A stretch of DNA of 64,000 bases from Oceanospirillaceae bacterium (GTDB lineage: Bacteria > Pseudomonadota > Gammaproteobacteria > Pseudomonadales > Oceanobacteraceae): the NCBI GenBank assembly GCA_002724925.1, contig PBQA01000006.1, positions 1 to 64,000 on the forward strand, in the 5' to 3' direction. Positions 1-8,680 of this stretch are shown here, piece by piece. Both the position numbers and the translations under genes were made by a program. The notes beneath the pieces are model-generated. The model searched no databases and was not told the origin of the DNA. It saw only the letters and a list, made by a program, of their open reading frames with translations. Numbering within the stretch: position 1 is the stretch's first letter; every line of letters starts with the position of its first letter.

Positions 1-115
1 ACCAGCAGTAGGTGAAGCATCAACCAGATAATCCGATGAGATGCCGGTCTGTCTCACTCTCATGCAAAGGTAAGATCAACCATTTAATCCGCTTACCCGC
101 TTTATTCAGTTCACA

Positions 116-775
116 TTATTCAGCCCACATTCTCATCAGGTTGCTTCTGGCTTTTAAAATATGCAGCCGCGCCTGTCTATTTTCTTCCGTGTCTGCCATC
201 TGTTGCAGCGCCAGGTACAGATCAAACAGCGTGCCGCGATGCTCTTCAGAGCGAACCTGGCTCTGAATCCAACCAACGGCTGCGTATCGGACGCCGCGGG
301 TGACGGGGGCGACATAGTGCAGTTCGCGAGTCGGATAAATGTAAACCGACCCTTGGGGCAATTTAATCACGTCGTCCCCATCGTGCTTCTGCAGGATCAG
401 TTCGCCGCCATCGTAGGTATCAGGGTCGGACAGAAACAAGGTGAACGACAAATCCGTTCTGGTTGCGTGAATAAACGCGTTGTCGACATGAGAACCGTAA
501 GTCATGCCCTCATCATAGCGACTGATAATGATGTTGCTGAGTTTATCTGGAAACGCCGAGTTGGTGACCATCGGATGCTTACGCAGCGCTTGTTCAACGA
601 GCTTTGTTGCCGCAATGATTTTGGGCGACTTAGGGTCGGCCTGAAGGTTCTTTTTTACGGCGCGGGCAGTCTTGCCTGCTGTTTTTTTACCATCCACAAA
701 CAGGTCGTCGCTGAGGCTGTTCAGAACCGCAGTTACAGAGTGGACATCCAACAGATTATCTACGAGAATTGTCAT
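116..775 (-). CDS. piuC: PiuC/YbiX-type Fe(II)/2-oxoglutarate dioxygenase (PKHD hydroxylase)
   Basis: A 219-residue cytoplasmic dioxygenase of the PiuC/YbiX family, of normal length. The iron ligands are visible as H96-x-D98 (in GSHVDNAF) and H153 (in RELHYV), and R163 in GVRYAAVGW fits the 2-oxoglutarate-binding arginine. The family's natural substrate is not settled. In other proteobacteria the gene often lies beside TonB-dependent siderophore receptor genes and responds to iron. No receptor is next to it inside the window, and the left neighbour is cut off. It is transcribed away from the lipoprotein gene at 863, sharing an 87-base promoter region. A sequence at 782-800 matches the Fur consensus at only about 10 of 19 positions, so iron control is suggested rather than shown. 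Confidence 0.92.
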   Translation of the reverse strand: MTILVDNLLDVHSVTAVLNSLSDDLFVDGKKTAGKTARAVKKNLQADPKSPKIIAATKLVEQALRKHPMVTNSAFPDKLSNIIISRYDEGMTYGSHVDNAFIHATRTDLSFTLFLSDPDTYDGGELILQKHDGDDVIKLPQGSVYIYPTRELHYVAPVTRGVRYAAVGWIQSQVRSEEHRGTLFDLYLALQQMADTEENRQARLHILKARSNLMRMWAE

Positions 776-862
776 GGTATCGAAAATGAGAACTGATCGT
801 ATATGCTATTGATAGTAGCATAAAGATGTATCCGCAAAACGAATTTTCAGGAGACCTGAGTA

Positions 863-1723
863 ATGGGTAAGCGCAACAAACTGTGGAAAAGCATCAGTGT
901 GATCGGCCTGGCCGGCGCAGCAGGCATGAGCTTGAGTGCTTGTACCGAAGAAGAAAACGAAGGCGAAGCGGCGGTTGCGCCGATTGAGACCTCCGTTGAT
1001 GCCGTTGCACTTGCTGGTGAAGGCGAGGGTGAAGGCGAAGTGATCTCTGCCGGTGAAGGTGAGGGCGAAGGCGCAGCAGCAACAGAGCTGACGTCTGATG
1101 ATCTTGCTTATCTGACTCACCTCAGCCTGATTAAGGGTCACCTGTATGTCGGCGCCGAGCTCTACAAGGCTGGCCATATCGAGCACGCTAAAACACACAT
1201 GAAGCACCCAGAAAGCGAGTTGTACGCTGATCTGGTTCCTGCTTTAGAAGCACGTGGTACCGCTGGCTTCGCGAAAGAGCTGACTGCCGTATCCGATGCG
1301 GTTAATGAGGAAAAAGGTGTAGAAGCTGTACAGACTGCGCTGGATACCCTGCTTGCCGCTATCGACACCAACGCTATGGCCGTTTCTGAAACCAGTGCGA
1401 CACCGGCAGAGAAACTGAAGCTGGTTGTACAGCTTCTGCGTACTGCGGCGGATGAGTACGCTATCGCAGTGGTGGACGGCAAAATGGAAAATGCACACGA
1501 ATATCAGGACGCATTTGGTTTCACTACGATTGCCACCGACTTGGTTGAAGGCATTGAGTCCGATGAGTCAGCGGTAACCGACGCGAAAGCAGCTACTCTT
1601 GCCATTCTCGCCGATGTTAAGCCGCACTGGCCTGGTCTGATTCCACCAGAGACCCTGAAAACAGAAGCGGGTGCTCTGTACGGTGCTGCGGCGCAGATTG
1701 AACTGCTGGCACTCGGCCTGTAA
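863..1723 (+). CDS. Lipoprotein with Gly-Glu repeat and His-rich helical domain, function unknown
   Basis: A 286-residue predicted lipoprotein. The N-terminus has basic residues, a hydrophobic stretch and the lipobox LSAC with the lipidated Cys at 27. After an acidic linker come two runs of alternating Gly-Glu (about residues 49-71). The rest looks mainly helical and begins with a His-rich segment (HLSLIKGHL, AGHIEHAKTHMKHPE). That could bind metal, but I see no named catalytic motif. A loose likeness to imelysin/EfeO-type helical domains is possible and unproven. The start has a good ribosome site (AGGAG at 850-854). The gene stands alone and ends in a clear terminator. Its divergent partner is the piuC-type gene, which hints at an iron or metal role only by position. 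Confidence 0.8.
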   Translation: MGKRNKLWKSISVIGLAGAAGMSLSACTEEENEGEAAVAPIETSVDAVALAGEGEGEGEVISAGEGEGEGAAATELTSDDLAYLTHLSLIKGHLYVGAELYKAGHIEHAKTHMKHPESELYADLVPALEARGTAGFAKELTAVSDAVNEEKGVEAVQTALDTLLAAIDTNAMAVSETSATPAEKLKLVVQLLRTAADEYAIAVVDGKMENAHEYQDAFGFTTIATDLVEGIESDESAVTDAKAATLAILADVKPHWPGLIPPETLKTEAGALYGAAAQIELLALGL

Positions 1724-1745
1724 CAGACTGATCCTGCCGTTTTAA

Positions 1746-1778
1746 AAAGAAGGTGGAGCATGGCTCCACCTTTTTTTT
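1746..1778 (+). terminator. Rho-independent terminator after the lipoprotein gene
   Basis: The stem AGGTGGAGC/GCTCCACCT has a 3-base loop (ATG) and is followed directly by eight T. It lies 22 bases past the stop of the gene at 863-1723 and before the next start at 1801. Confidence 0.93.
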
Positions 1779-1800
1779 GCTTGTTTGATACCATGACAGC

Positions 1801-2403
1801 ATGAGTGGCATTTCTATAATTAGATTGGTGTGTTCCGCCGTGGCAGGTGTGCTATTAGTCAGCACGCCCTCTCATGCTGCCGACTATTCAGGCAATGGGT
1901 CCTGGCATCTTGGGGCTGCCTATGAAACGGCGACAATTGATCAGAATCTTCTTGATACCGGTGCGTGGTCGTCCACTTATCCGAGGTTAACGGTCGGTGG
2001 TACCGGGCCTATGAATGCGCGATTTGAAATCAGTTGGACGCGCATGAGAGCCGATCGGGAAGGTGCGAATATTGTCGGCCTCGATGGCGATGTCTGGTTA
2101 CCCTATGCTCTGGATGGAGCCCCCGCCTCACGATTGCGGCCCTATTTAATCCTTGGGGTCGGCTATCACAGATACTATGGTGAGACGTCGGTACTGGACG
2201 AGGAAGGTGCTGACAATGGCGCGCGCAGTCTGAACGCTGGTCTTGCGGTGGTGGGTAACCTGACTCAGACGACAGAACTCGTCGCTACATTCCGTTATCG
2301 CTATCTGACATGGGACGCACCCGATGATGATCTGGGTGAATCGGTCAGTGCTGCCAATGCCACAATCACCAGTGTATCCTTCGGTATACAGCAGCTTTTT
2401 TAA
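1801..2403 (+). CDS. Small outer-membrane beta-barrel protein
   Basis: A 200-residue exported protein. It has a signal peptide with cleavage likely after SHA (residue 26) and then alternating amphipathic strands rich in Tyr, Trp, Arg and Gly. It ends in a phenylalanine (SFGIQQLF), as outer-membrane barrels recognised by the Bam complex do. Length and pattern suit an eight-stranded barrel of the OmpA-barrel/OmpW type. No ligand or function can be read from the sequence. The ligase gene starts 13 bases after its stop, so the two are probably co-transcribed. The ribosome site is weak. Confidence 0.75.
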   Translation: MSGISIIRLVCSAVAGVLLVSTPSHAADYSGNGSWHLGAAYETATIDQNLLDTGAWSSTYPRLTVGGTGPMNARFEISWTRMRADREGANIVGLDGDVWLPYALDGAPASRLRPYLILGVGYHRYYGETSVLDEEGADNGARSLNAGLAVVGNLTQTTELVATFRYRYLTWDAPDDDLGESVSAANATITSVSFGIQQLF

Positions 2404-2416
2404 ATCGAGTAATTAC

Positions 2417-3865
2417 ATGCACAATCCATTCGAGCCTCTAGCCTTTCGGGCCGCAGTAACTCCGGATTATCCGGCCTTTTATGATGGTCAATCGACACTG
2501 AGCTATGCACAGCTACATAAAACCGTTGTGCAGGTATCAGAAAAGCTGGCAGAGGCTGGAATCGGGTCGGGGCACCGGGTGTACTTGCTGCTTCCGGAGA
2601 ATCTGGCATTTATTGCGACTATGGCGCTGTTTCATCGTGCCGCAGTAAGTTGCCTTGGTATCCCGGGGGCTGATATCCCCGAGCAGCCTAACTTCGATTT
2701 TGTTATCTCGTTGCAAAGCAGTAGCGAAATCAATGGTATTCAAAACATTGTGCTTAGTCAGGAGTGGTTCAATGATGCTCGCATCATGCCGGGTCTGGAG
2801 CCAATGCAAGCCTATCCTTCAGCGGAAGATATCTGCCGCATCATTCTGACCAGTGGGACCACCGGTCAGCCAAAAGCAGTCGGGCTGACTCCGGCACTTA
2901 TAGAGCAGCGACTCTATCGTAATCATTTGGTATGGGGTAGCGCGACAGGTAATGACCTGAATCTTATGGGGCACTCCAGTATTGGTGGATTTATGGGATC
3001 ACTGCAGACGATTCAGGCAGGCAAAGTTGTGCTCTTACCTGCGAGTGCCGATGCATTTGCTAAAGCAATCCGCACTTTTTTTGTGACTTCGATACTGAGT
3101 TCATCTACGGCGCTTTTCCGCCTTGTGAACTCCCATACCCTGTCTGCAGCGGATCTGAATGGCGTGCGTGAGATTCGTCTGGCGGGCAGTGCTTTGTCAC
3201 CGGGTATGATCAGCCGTATCAAACAGATATGTCCTCAGGCGCGTATCTTTAACGTTTATGGATCGACCGAAGTCGGTGCCGTCGGCATGACTCAGATAAG
3301 CAAGCCGGAGCTGGTTTGGAAAACTGCAGTTGTTCAGCCGGGAGCGTCAGCGGAAGTCGTTGATGATGAGGGGAGAGCAGTACCGGACGGAACCGAAGGT
3401 ATTGTCCGTGTACGCAGCTCAGGGATGGTCAGTGGCTACATGGCGGGCAGCCCGGACAACAATGAATTCAGGGGTGGGTGGTTTTATCCAGGTGATCGCG
3501 GTGCATTCCGTGAGGGGGCGCTTTGCCTTACCGGACGTGAGTCTGAGGTTGTGAATCTTGGCGGGGTAAAAATAACCCCCGCCGAAATAGAGGCCGTGGC
3601 TGAGCAGATGCCGACTCTGACTGATGTTGCTGCCTGTCAGGTTGAGCGGGCAGATAACTCGGAGAAGCTTGCACTGGCTTATACCGCTGATAGCACCATT
3701 CCGGTATCAGAGATTGCGGAGTTTCTGAAGGCGCGGCTTGATGCGACTCTCGTCCCGACGGAGTATTTCCAGCTCAAAGAAATCCCGCGTAATGCGATGG
3801 GCAAAGTTAAACGACAGGAACTGAGTCGCGACCTGAGCGCTGTACTGCGCGGCTCAGGCAGCTAG
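2417..3865 (+). CDS. AMP-forming acyl/aryl-CoA ligase-like enzyme (ANL superfamily)
   Basis: A 482-residue adenylate-forming enzyme. The phosphate-binding loop LTSGTTGQPK is at 144-153. The NVYGSTEVG motif, the aspartate of FYPGDRG and the C-terminal lysine of NAMGKVKR are all present, so it should activate a carboxylate as the acyl-AMP. It is shorter than most acyl-CoA synthetases and has no carrier-protein domain. The acid it uses cannot be told. I start at ATG 2417 because homologous sequence begins there; an upstream extension would run back into the barrel-protein gene. Its neighbour in the probable operon is an outer-membrane protein, so uptake or export of an acid is a possible theme, but this is inference. 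Confidence 0.85.
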   Translation: MHNPFEPLAFRAAVTPDYPAFYDGQSTLSYAQLHKTVVQVSEKLAEAGIGSGHRVYLLLPENLAFIATMALFHRAAVSCLGIPGADIPEQPNFDFVISLQSSSEINGIQNIVLSQEWFNDARIMPGLEPMQAYPSAEDICRIILTSGTTGQPKAVGLTPALIEQRLYRNHLVWGSATGNDLNLMGHSSIGGFMGSLQTIQAGKVVLLPASADAFAKAIRTFFVTSILSSSTALFRLVNSHTLSAADLNGVREIRLAGSALSPGMISRIKQICPQARIFNVYGSTEVGAVGMTQISKPELVWKTAVVQPGASAEVVDDEGRAVPDGTEGIVRVRSSGMVSGYMAGSPDNNEFRGGWFYPGDRGAFREGALCLTGRESEVVNLGGVKITPAEIEAVAEQMPTLTDVAACQVERADNSEKLALAYTADSTIPVSEIAEFLKARLDATLVPTEYFQLKEIPRNAMGKVKRQELSRDLSAVLRGSGS

Positions 3866-3876
3866 CAAGAGTGCCG

Positions 3877-4317
3877 TTACCAGCTCTTGTATGGTAGAAA
3901 TTTACCATTGAGGGTAAGAAGGACCCGATCACCTTTCGGGTCCTCAATCTTGTCGACTTCCATCGAGAAGTCGATCGCACTCATAATGCCATCGCCAAAC
4001 TTCTCCTGAATCACTTCTTTCAGTGTGTCACCGTACACGCCAACAATTTCGTAGAGCCGGTAAATCAGAGGGTCGGTAGGGACAGCCTGGTCCCATATCT
4101 TGGTCGGATAGGCTTCCAGTGCAGTGGCCATACTTTGATCAAAACCGAGGTATTCAGCGATGGCTGCCGCTTTTTCTGCAGGGGCGCTGTTCATACCCAG
4201 ACAGGCAGAGGTTAACCAGACGGGAGACATTCCCAGGTCAGAACCCATCTGCTCCCATGTCAGCTCTTTCTCAATTTTACGGGCGATAATCGCCTCAGTC
4301 ATTGTTGCCTTATCCAT
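3877..4317 (-). CDS. cynS: Cyanate hydratase (cyanase)
   Basis: Cyanase of 146 residues, close to the usual length of about 150. It converts cyanate and bicarbonate to ammonia and carbon dioxide in the cytoplasm, as a decamer in known members. An N-terminal helix-turn-helix-like domain precedes the catalytic domain. Residues matching the catalytic Arg, Glu and Ser of the family are R87 and E90 (YRLYEIV) and S113 (DGIMSAIDF). The start is preceded by AGGGGAT at good spacing. The companion genes seen in enterics (carbonic anhydrase cynT, transporter cynX, regulator cynR) are absent here. It faces the ligase gene tail to tail across 11 bases. Confidence 0.96.
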   Translation of the reverse strand: MDKATMTEAIIARKIEKELTWEQMGSDLGMSPVWLTSACLGMNSAPAEKAAAIAEYLGFDQSMATALEAYPTKIWDQAVPTDPLIYRLYEIVGVYGDTLKEVIQEKFGDGIMSAIDFSMEVDKIEDPKGDRVLLTLNGKFLPYKSW

Positions 4318-4438
4318 CGTTATCCCCTGTCTGTTCAGAAAGCACGCGGGCTCCTCGTGAGCCTTTTCGGTGCAAAATCATTGATTAAGATCCCGTTTTC
4401 GGGAGCTAAGGGGAGAGGAGCAACTCTGGTGCCAGATA

Positions 4439-6898
4439 TCAGACCGGGCGTTTGTGTATGTAGCTGACGAACATATCTTCGCGCAGTGGGCGGCTGAACA
4501 AATAGCCCTGATAACTGCGGCAACCATGATCTTTTAAATAGACCTGTTGCTGATCGGTCTCGACACCTTCGGCGATAATATCCATATTCAGGTTCTGTCC
4601 AAGCTGGATAATCGCGTCAACAATACTGGCGGGTTCATTATCCGGATTGATGTCCATCACGAAGGCCCGGTCGATCTTGAGTTTATCGATCGGAAGTTTC
4701 TGCAAGTAGCTGAGAGACGAATAGCCTGTGCCAAAGTCATCCAGTGCAAAGGTGTAGCCCTTGTTGCTAAGGCGTTGCATCTTGTCACGGATGAGATCTT
4801 TATCGCCCATAAACAGGCTTTCAGTCAGCTCCAGCTCCAGTACGCTGCTATCGATGTCACAACTCTTCATGGTTTTATCGAGCTTGGCTTCGAAGTCCGG
4901 GTCCATAAACTGGGCGGGACTGATATTTACTGCCAGACGTCTGAAGCTTGGCGGCAAGGATTTATTTTTGATCCACTGGCGTAATGTCTGGCAGGCATGG
5001 GTAAGAACCCAATCTCCCAGCGGCAGAATCAGGTTCGTTTCTTCAGCGGCGGCAATGAATACATCGGGATAAACGGAGTGACCATTGTTAACCCAGCGAC
5101 ACAGTGCTTCCGCTCCGGTGACGTCACCTTCGGCGTTGTGCTGCGGCTGGTACACCAGAGTGAAGCCGTTATCGCGGATGGCCTGATAGAGATCATTAAA
5201 AAGGTGCAGTCGTTCGCGAGTCTCTTCCTGCATTCTGTGGTTGTACAGGCAGAGTTGTGAGCGACCCTGATGTTTCGCCCAGTACATAGCTGTATCCGCC
5301 TGGCGTATCAGATCGTTTGCCCCGCAGTCAGTCGAAGGGAAAATTGAAATACCGATACTGGCAGTCATGTGGAACTTATTGATATCGATACAGAATGGCT
5401 TACGGATAGCATCCAGTACTGCGGTACCCAGCTCAACCGCGCTTTCTTCGGCAAGCTCAGGTGCGCTGAAAACTTCATCAGGAACAATCAGAAATTCATC
5501 ACCCCCCAGGCGAGCGATCAGGTCCCCTTCGTTTACGGTGGCCTTTAGCCGGTGTGACGCTTCGATCAGCAGGCGATCACCGATCGGGTGCCCTAATGAG
5601 TCGTTGATATTTTTGAAGTGATCAAGATCGATGAAGAGTACGCTACCGCAGGTCTTATCGTCTTCTGACCAGGCGATTTTCTTCTCCAGCTCCTGCAGTG
5701 CCATTCTGCGGTTAGCCAGCTCGGTAAGCGGATCGTAGTTAGCCTGGTACTCAATGAGCTCCTGCTTGCGTTTCACTTCTGAAATATCACGAATCAGCCA
5801 GATCAGAGCGTCCTGCATGTTTGCGTGCTCCTCTAGCGGGATCATCCGCGATTCGAGATAGAGGTCATCATGATTGAACTCAGTAATCACAAGTTCTTTC
5901 TTTTCCAGCGCCTGATTGCGGGCTTCCTCTATTTTTCGGGTTGCTGACAGGTTGAGCCAGGCGGTAAAAGGCGTGCCTGTGAGATCTTCATTGAGGCGCT
6001 GAATTCGCCCGTTCGGGTTGCCAAAACGTCCATTGATTACCCCGGTGGCGGTCACTAATAAGCCGATATCCGGAAAACCTGCAGTGAAGGCGTCGTTCAG
6101 CGCCTGGTGGTGGGCAATCCGGCTGGTTGTTTCATCCAGGTGTTCGCTGAGGTCGTTAAATGCCTCTTCCAGTTGTGCAATCTCGGTTGCGCTGCGGCTC
6201 TCGGGAATACTGGCATACTTACCCTGCTTGATTGAGCTTGTTAGCTGAACCAGATGTTGGACCGGTATCAGAATATATTTGCGAAGTATCTGGCTCTGCA
6301 CGACCAGAAAAATAATTACGAGCAAGGCAATCAGGATTGTTTTCCTGGCCAGAGAGCGCAGCATGGAGTCGTAATCGTTGTGTGCATCATAATGCGCAAA
6401 TACCCAGCCGCGGACATCGTTCTTTACGGCCTGATCGGCTGTACTGGCCACCGAATCAGGCGATGTAGGGTATTTAAGGTTGAGCGGAAACAAGGCATAG
6501 AATTCGGATTTATAGCGCTCAATCTGAGGTTCCTGCACACCGGTATTCAGTGAATGACTGCTTAACCGGTATTTGGTGTTGTGAAGCCGGTCGCTGGCAT
6601 TACTTGAGAAGATAACCCGATCGCCAGCCTCAGAGAGAACGGCAAGATAACGCAGTGATGGATCGTCGATACTCTCCCGGATCTGGTTCTCGACAACATG
6701 ACTACTGCTTTGGCTGACGTGGTACTCCACGTTTTTGGCAATACTTTCCAGCTCGAAGCTTATACGCCGCTCCCAGTTACTCGAAAACTGTTCCAGTTGG
6801 AGCTGCAGTAACAGATAGCCAAGCCCACAGGTAATCAGCCCCAGCATCAGCAGGGACCAGTTCAGTAACAGTTGGGCGAGCGACCTCCGAGGCGTCAC
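4439..6898 (-). CDS. Membrane-bound GGDEF-EAL cyclic-di-GMP enzyme with HAMP and PAS-like regions
   Basis: An 819-residue inner-membrane signalling protein. Order: membrane helix (11-33), periplasmic sensor region (34-186), second helix (187-204), HAMP-like linker (to about 260), PAS-like region (265-375), GGDEF domain and EAL domain. The cyclase motif GGDEF is intact at 465-469. The inhibitory RxxD site is not, having Asn456 in place of Arg before Asp459. The EAL domain keeps EALCRW (597-602), ELELTES, LDDFGTGYSS and IAEGVET, so both activities could be real. The GTG start is set by AGGGGG five bases upstream. The leader holds two competing hairpins. It is transcribed alone, divergent from the ATP-grasp cluster. 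Confidence 0.95.
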   Translation of the reverse strand: MTPRRSLAQLLLNWSLLMLGLITCGLGYLLLQLQLEQFSSNWERRISFELESIAKNVEYHVSQSSSHVVENQIRESIDDPSLRYLAVLSEAGDRVIFSSNASDRLHNTKYRLSSHSLNTGVQEPQIERYKSEFYALFPLNLKYPTSPDSVASTADQAVKNDVRGWVFAHYDAHNDYDSMLRSLARKTILIALLVIIFLVVQSQILRKYILIPVQHLVQLTSSIKQGKYASIPESRSATEIAQLEEAFNDLSEHLDETTSRIAHHQALNDAFTAGFPDIGLLVTATGVINGRFGNPNGRIQRLNEDLTGTPFTAWLNLSATRKIEEARNQALEKKELVITEFNHDDLYLESRMIPLEEHANMQDALIWLIRDISEVKRKQELIEYQANYDPLTELANRRMALQELEKKIAWSEDDKTCGSVLFIDLDHFKNINDSLGHPIGDRLLIEASHRLKATVNEGDLIARLGGDEFLIVPDEVFSAPELAEESAVELGTAVLDAIRKPFCIDINKFHMTASIGISIFPSTDCGANDLIRQADTAMYWAKHQGRSQLCLYNHRMQEETRERLHLFNDLYQAIRDNGFTLVYQPQHNAEGDVTGAEALCRWVNNGHSVYPDVFIAAAEETNLILPLGDWVLTHACQTLRQWIKNKSLPPSFRRLAVNISPAQFMDPDFEAKLDKTMKSCDIDSSVLELELTESLFMGDKDLIRDKMQRLSNKGYTFALDDFGTGYSSLSYLQKLPIDKLKIDRAFVMDINPDNEPASIVDAIIQLGQNLNMDIIAEGVETDQQQVYLKDHGCRSYQGYLFSRPLREDMFVSYIHKRPV

Positions 6899-6945
6899 AC
6901 TGACCCCCTGCTGGGCTTTTGGGGGTTCTGTGCCCCAAAATTGAA
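6899..6945 (-). promoter_or_regulatory. Leader of the GGDEF-EAL gene with two mutually exclusive hairpins
   Basis: On the minus strand TTTTGGGG (6940-6933) pairs with CCCCAAAA (6924-6917). The same C run, as CCCCC (6925-6921), can instead pair with GGGGG (6908-6904), which is the core of the ribosome-binding site before the GTG start. One fold leaves the site open and the other hides it. The pairings are seen in the sequence; a switching role is inference. It does not look like a known cyclic-di-GMP riboswitch. Confidence 0.4.
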
Positions 6946-7216
6946 CACTGCAGTCTGTTGCTTATGTGGTTGTCGCAGAATACTCACTGCATGGTGCACG
7001 ATCGCGCGTGCCTCCCTGATAGCGGTTTGTTAATACTGACATTCAGTGTAGCAGTGCTGTAGCGGGTTGCCCGGGGTACGCATGGAGTGGCCTCTATTAG
7101 CCTGATGGTGCCAATGTGGACAATGTGTTGGCCGGCCGGTTCGTCTATTGCTGTAGAGGTGATGAAGTGCGTGAATAGGTGCATAAAACTCGAGAATCAC
7201 CGTGGAACGGTTCTGC
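6946..7216. other. Intergenic region between divergent transcription units, promoters unresolved
   Basis: With the leader at 6899-6945 this makes 318 bases without a gene. It must carry promoters for the GGDEF-EAL gene on the left and the ATP-grasp cluster on the right. A TGCATAAAAC at about 7179-7188 could be a -10 region for the cluster, but I find no convincing -35 partner. No RNA gene or repeat is visible. Confidence 0.5.
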
Positions 7217-8680
7217 ATGTCGATAAATTGGAAGCACTACGAATTACAGGAGGGTTTCTACGATGAGCTGATCAGCTCGCCCGGAAACCCTAGAGTCCCC
7301 GCCCGGCAACTCGCCAACTATCTGAATAGCCTGACAGAAGAAGAAATACAGTCACGTAAGCTGGCCGCTGAGTCCACTATCAAAGATATGGGGGTTTCTT
7401 TCACCGTTTACAGTGAAGGTGAGAACATCGACCGCGCCTGGCCATTTGATATCGTGCCCCGGATCATATCGGCCCAGCAGTGGGAGAAAACAGCGGCGGG
7501 TCTGCGTCAGCGTCTGAAGGCGCTGAATATGTTTATTGATGATCTGTACCATGAGCAGAAGATCATTAAAGACGGCGTCATTCCTGAGTTTGTACTGAAA
7601 CAGTCGAAGAACTATCGACCTGAGTGTGAGGGCGTTAACCCGCGCTTTGGTGTCTGGGCGCACATCTGTGGGACCGATCTTGTCCGCGATGGTGACGGCC
7701 AGTTTTATGTACTTGAGGACAACCTGCGGGTGCCTTCCGGCGTTTCTTACATGCTCGAGAACCGTTCCATTATGAAGCGGGTTCTGCCTGAGGTGTTTGA
7801 AAAAGTCAGTATCGCGCCGGTTGGTGATTATCCAGAAGCTCTCTTTAATATGCTGGCTTCTTTGTCGCCACGTCAGAGCTCCAGCCCGGTGGTCGTGGTT
7901 CTGACTCCAGGCATTTTTAATTCGGCGTACTTTGAACATGCCTTCCTGGCTCAACGCATGGGGGCTGAGTTGGTCGAAGGCAGCGACCTCGTCGTCGGTA
8001 AAGATGACTGCGTCTATATGAAGACAATCTCTGGTCTGGAGCGGGTCGACGTTATTTATCGTCGCATCGATGACATGTTCCTCGACCCTGAAGTGTTTCA
8101 TCCTGAATCGGTACTGGGGGTTCCCGGACTGATGCGTGCATGGCGCAAGGGCAAAGTTGCTCTGGCAAATGCGCCGGGTGCAGGCGTCGCCGATGATAAA
8201 GTCGTGTATGCGTACGTACCCGATATCATTCGTTATTATCTGAGCGAAGAGCCTTTGATTCCGAATGTCGAAACTTACCTCTGCTACGACGACAAGCAGC
8301 GCGAATACGTGCTGGATAACCTCGATAAACTGGTTGTAAAACCAGCCAACGAGTCTGGCGGTTACGGCATGCTGGTGGGCCCGCACAGTACTAAAAAAGA
8401 ACGAGAGCAATTTGCTGAGCTGATTAAAGCCAATCCGCGAAATTATATTGCTCAGCCAACGTTGGCGTTATCAACAGCGCCAACACTTGTCGGGCGCAGT
8501 AAAGTCGAGCCCCGTCACCTCGACCTGAGACCCTTCATCCTTCAGGGCGAATCAAGTTACGTAACGACTGGCGGACTGACGCGGGTAGCGATGAAAAAAG
8601 GCTCTCTGGTAGTTAATTCATCGCAAGGTGGTGGTAGTAAAGATACCTGGATTGTTGATACGTCTGCGGGGAAAGCCTGA
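7217..8680 (+). CDS. Circularly permuted type 2 ATP-grasp protein (COG2308 family)
   Basis: A 487-residue protein of the circularly permuted ATP-grasp family (COG2308). Such enzymes are predicted to use ATP to join a carboxylate to an amine. Family features seen are [20 protein letters not shown] in the middle, [26 protein letters not shown], and near the C-terminus [21 protein letters not shown], the nucleotide-binding part. It is first in a chain of five genes: its TGA overlaps the ATG of the alpha-E gene by one base. ATG 7217 is used; an in-frame GTG at 7202 would add five residues. A fused paralogue is encoded at 13110-15644. The substrate is unknown. Confidence 0.9.
   Translation: MSINWKHYELQEGFYDELISSPGNPRVPARQLANYLNSLTEEEIQSRKLAAESTIKDMGVSFTVYSEGENIDRAWPFDIVPRIISAQQWEKTAAGLRQRLKALNMFIDDLYHEQKIIKDGVIPEFVLKQSKNYRPECEGVNPRFGVWAHICGTDLVRDGDGQFYVLEDNLRVPSGVSYMLENRSIMKRVLPEVFEKVSIAPVGDYPEALFNMLASLSPRQSSSPVVVVLTPGIFNSAYFEHAFLAQRMGAELVEGSDLVVGKDDCVYMKTISGLERVDVIYRRIDDMFLDPEVFHPESVLGVPGLMRAWRKGKVALANAPGAGVADDKVVYAYVPDIIRYYLSEEPLIPNVETYLCYDDKQREYVLDNLDKLVVKPANESGGYGMLVGPHSTKKEREQFAELIKANPRNYIAQPTLALSTAPTLVGRSKVEPRHLDLRPFILQGESSYVTTGGLTRVAMKKGSLVVNSSQGGGSKDTWIVDTSAGKA

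Noticed and set aside
1-63. Possible start of a minus-strand gene (ATG at 63, open to the window edge)
   Set aside because: Only 21 codons, no ribosome site, no similarity; too little to call.
782-800. Fur box before piuC
   Set aside because: Only about 10 of 19 positions match, too weak to list as a site; mentioned with the gene.
7352-8410. Open frame of 352 codons on the minus strand inside the ATP-grasp gene
   Set aside because: It lies opposite a well-supported family member with good codon pattern, has no family likeness and no ribosome site.
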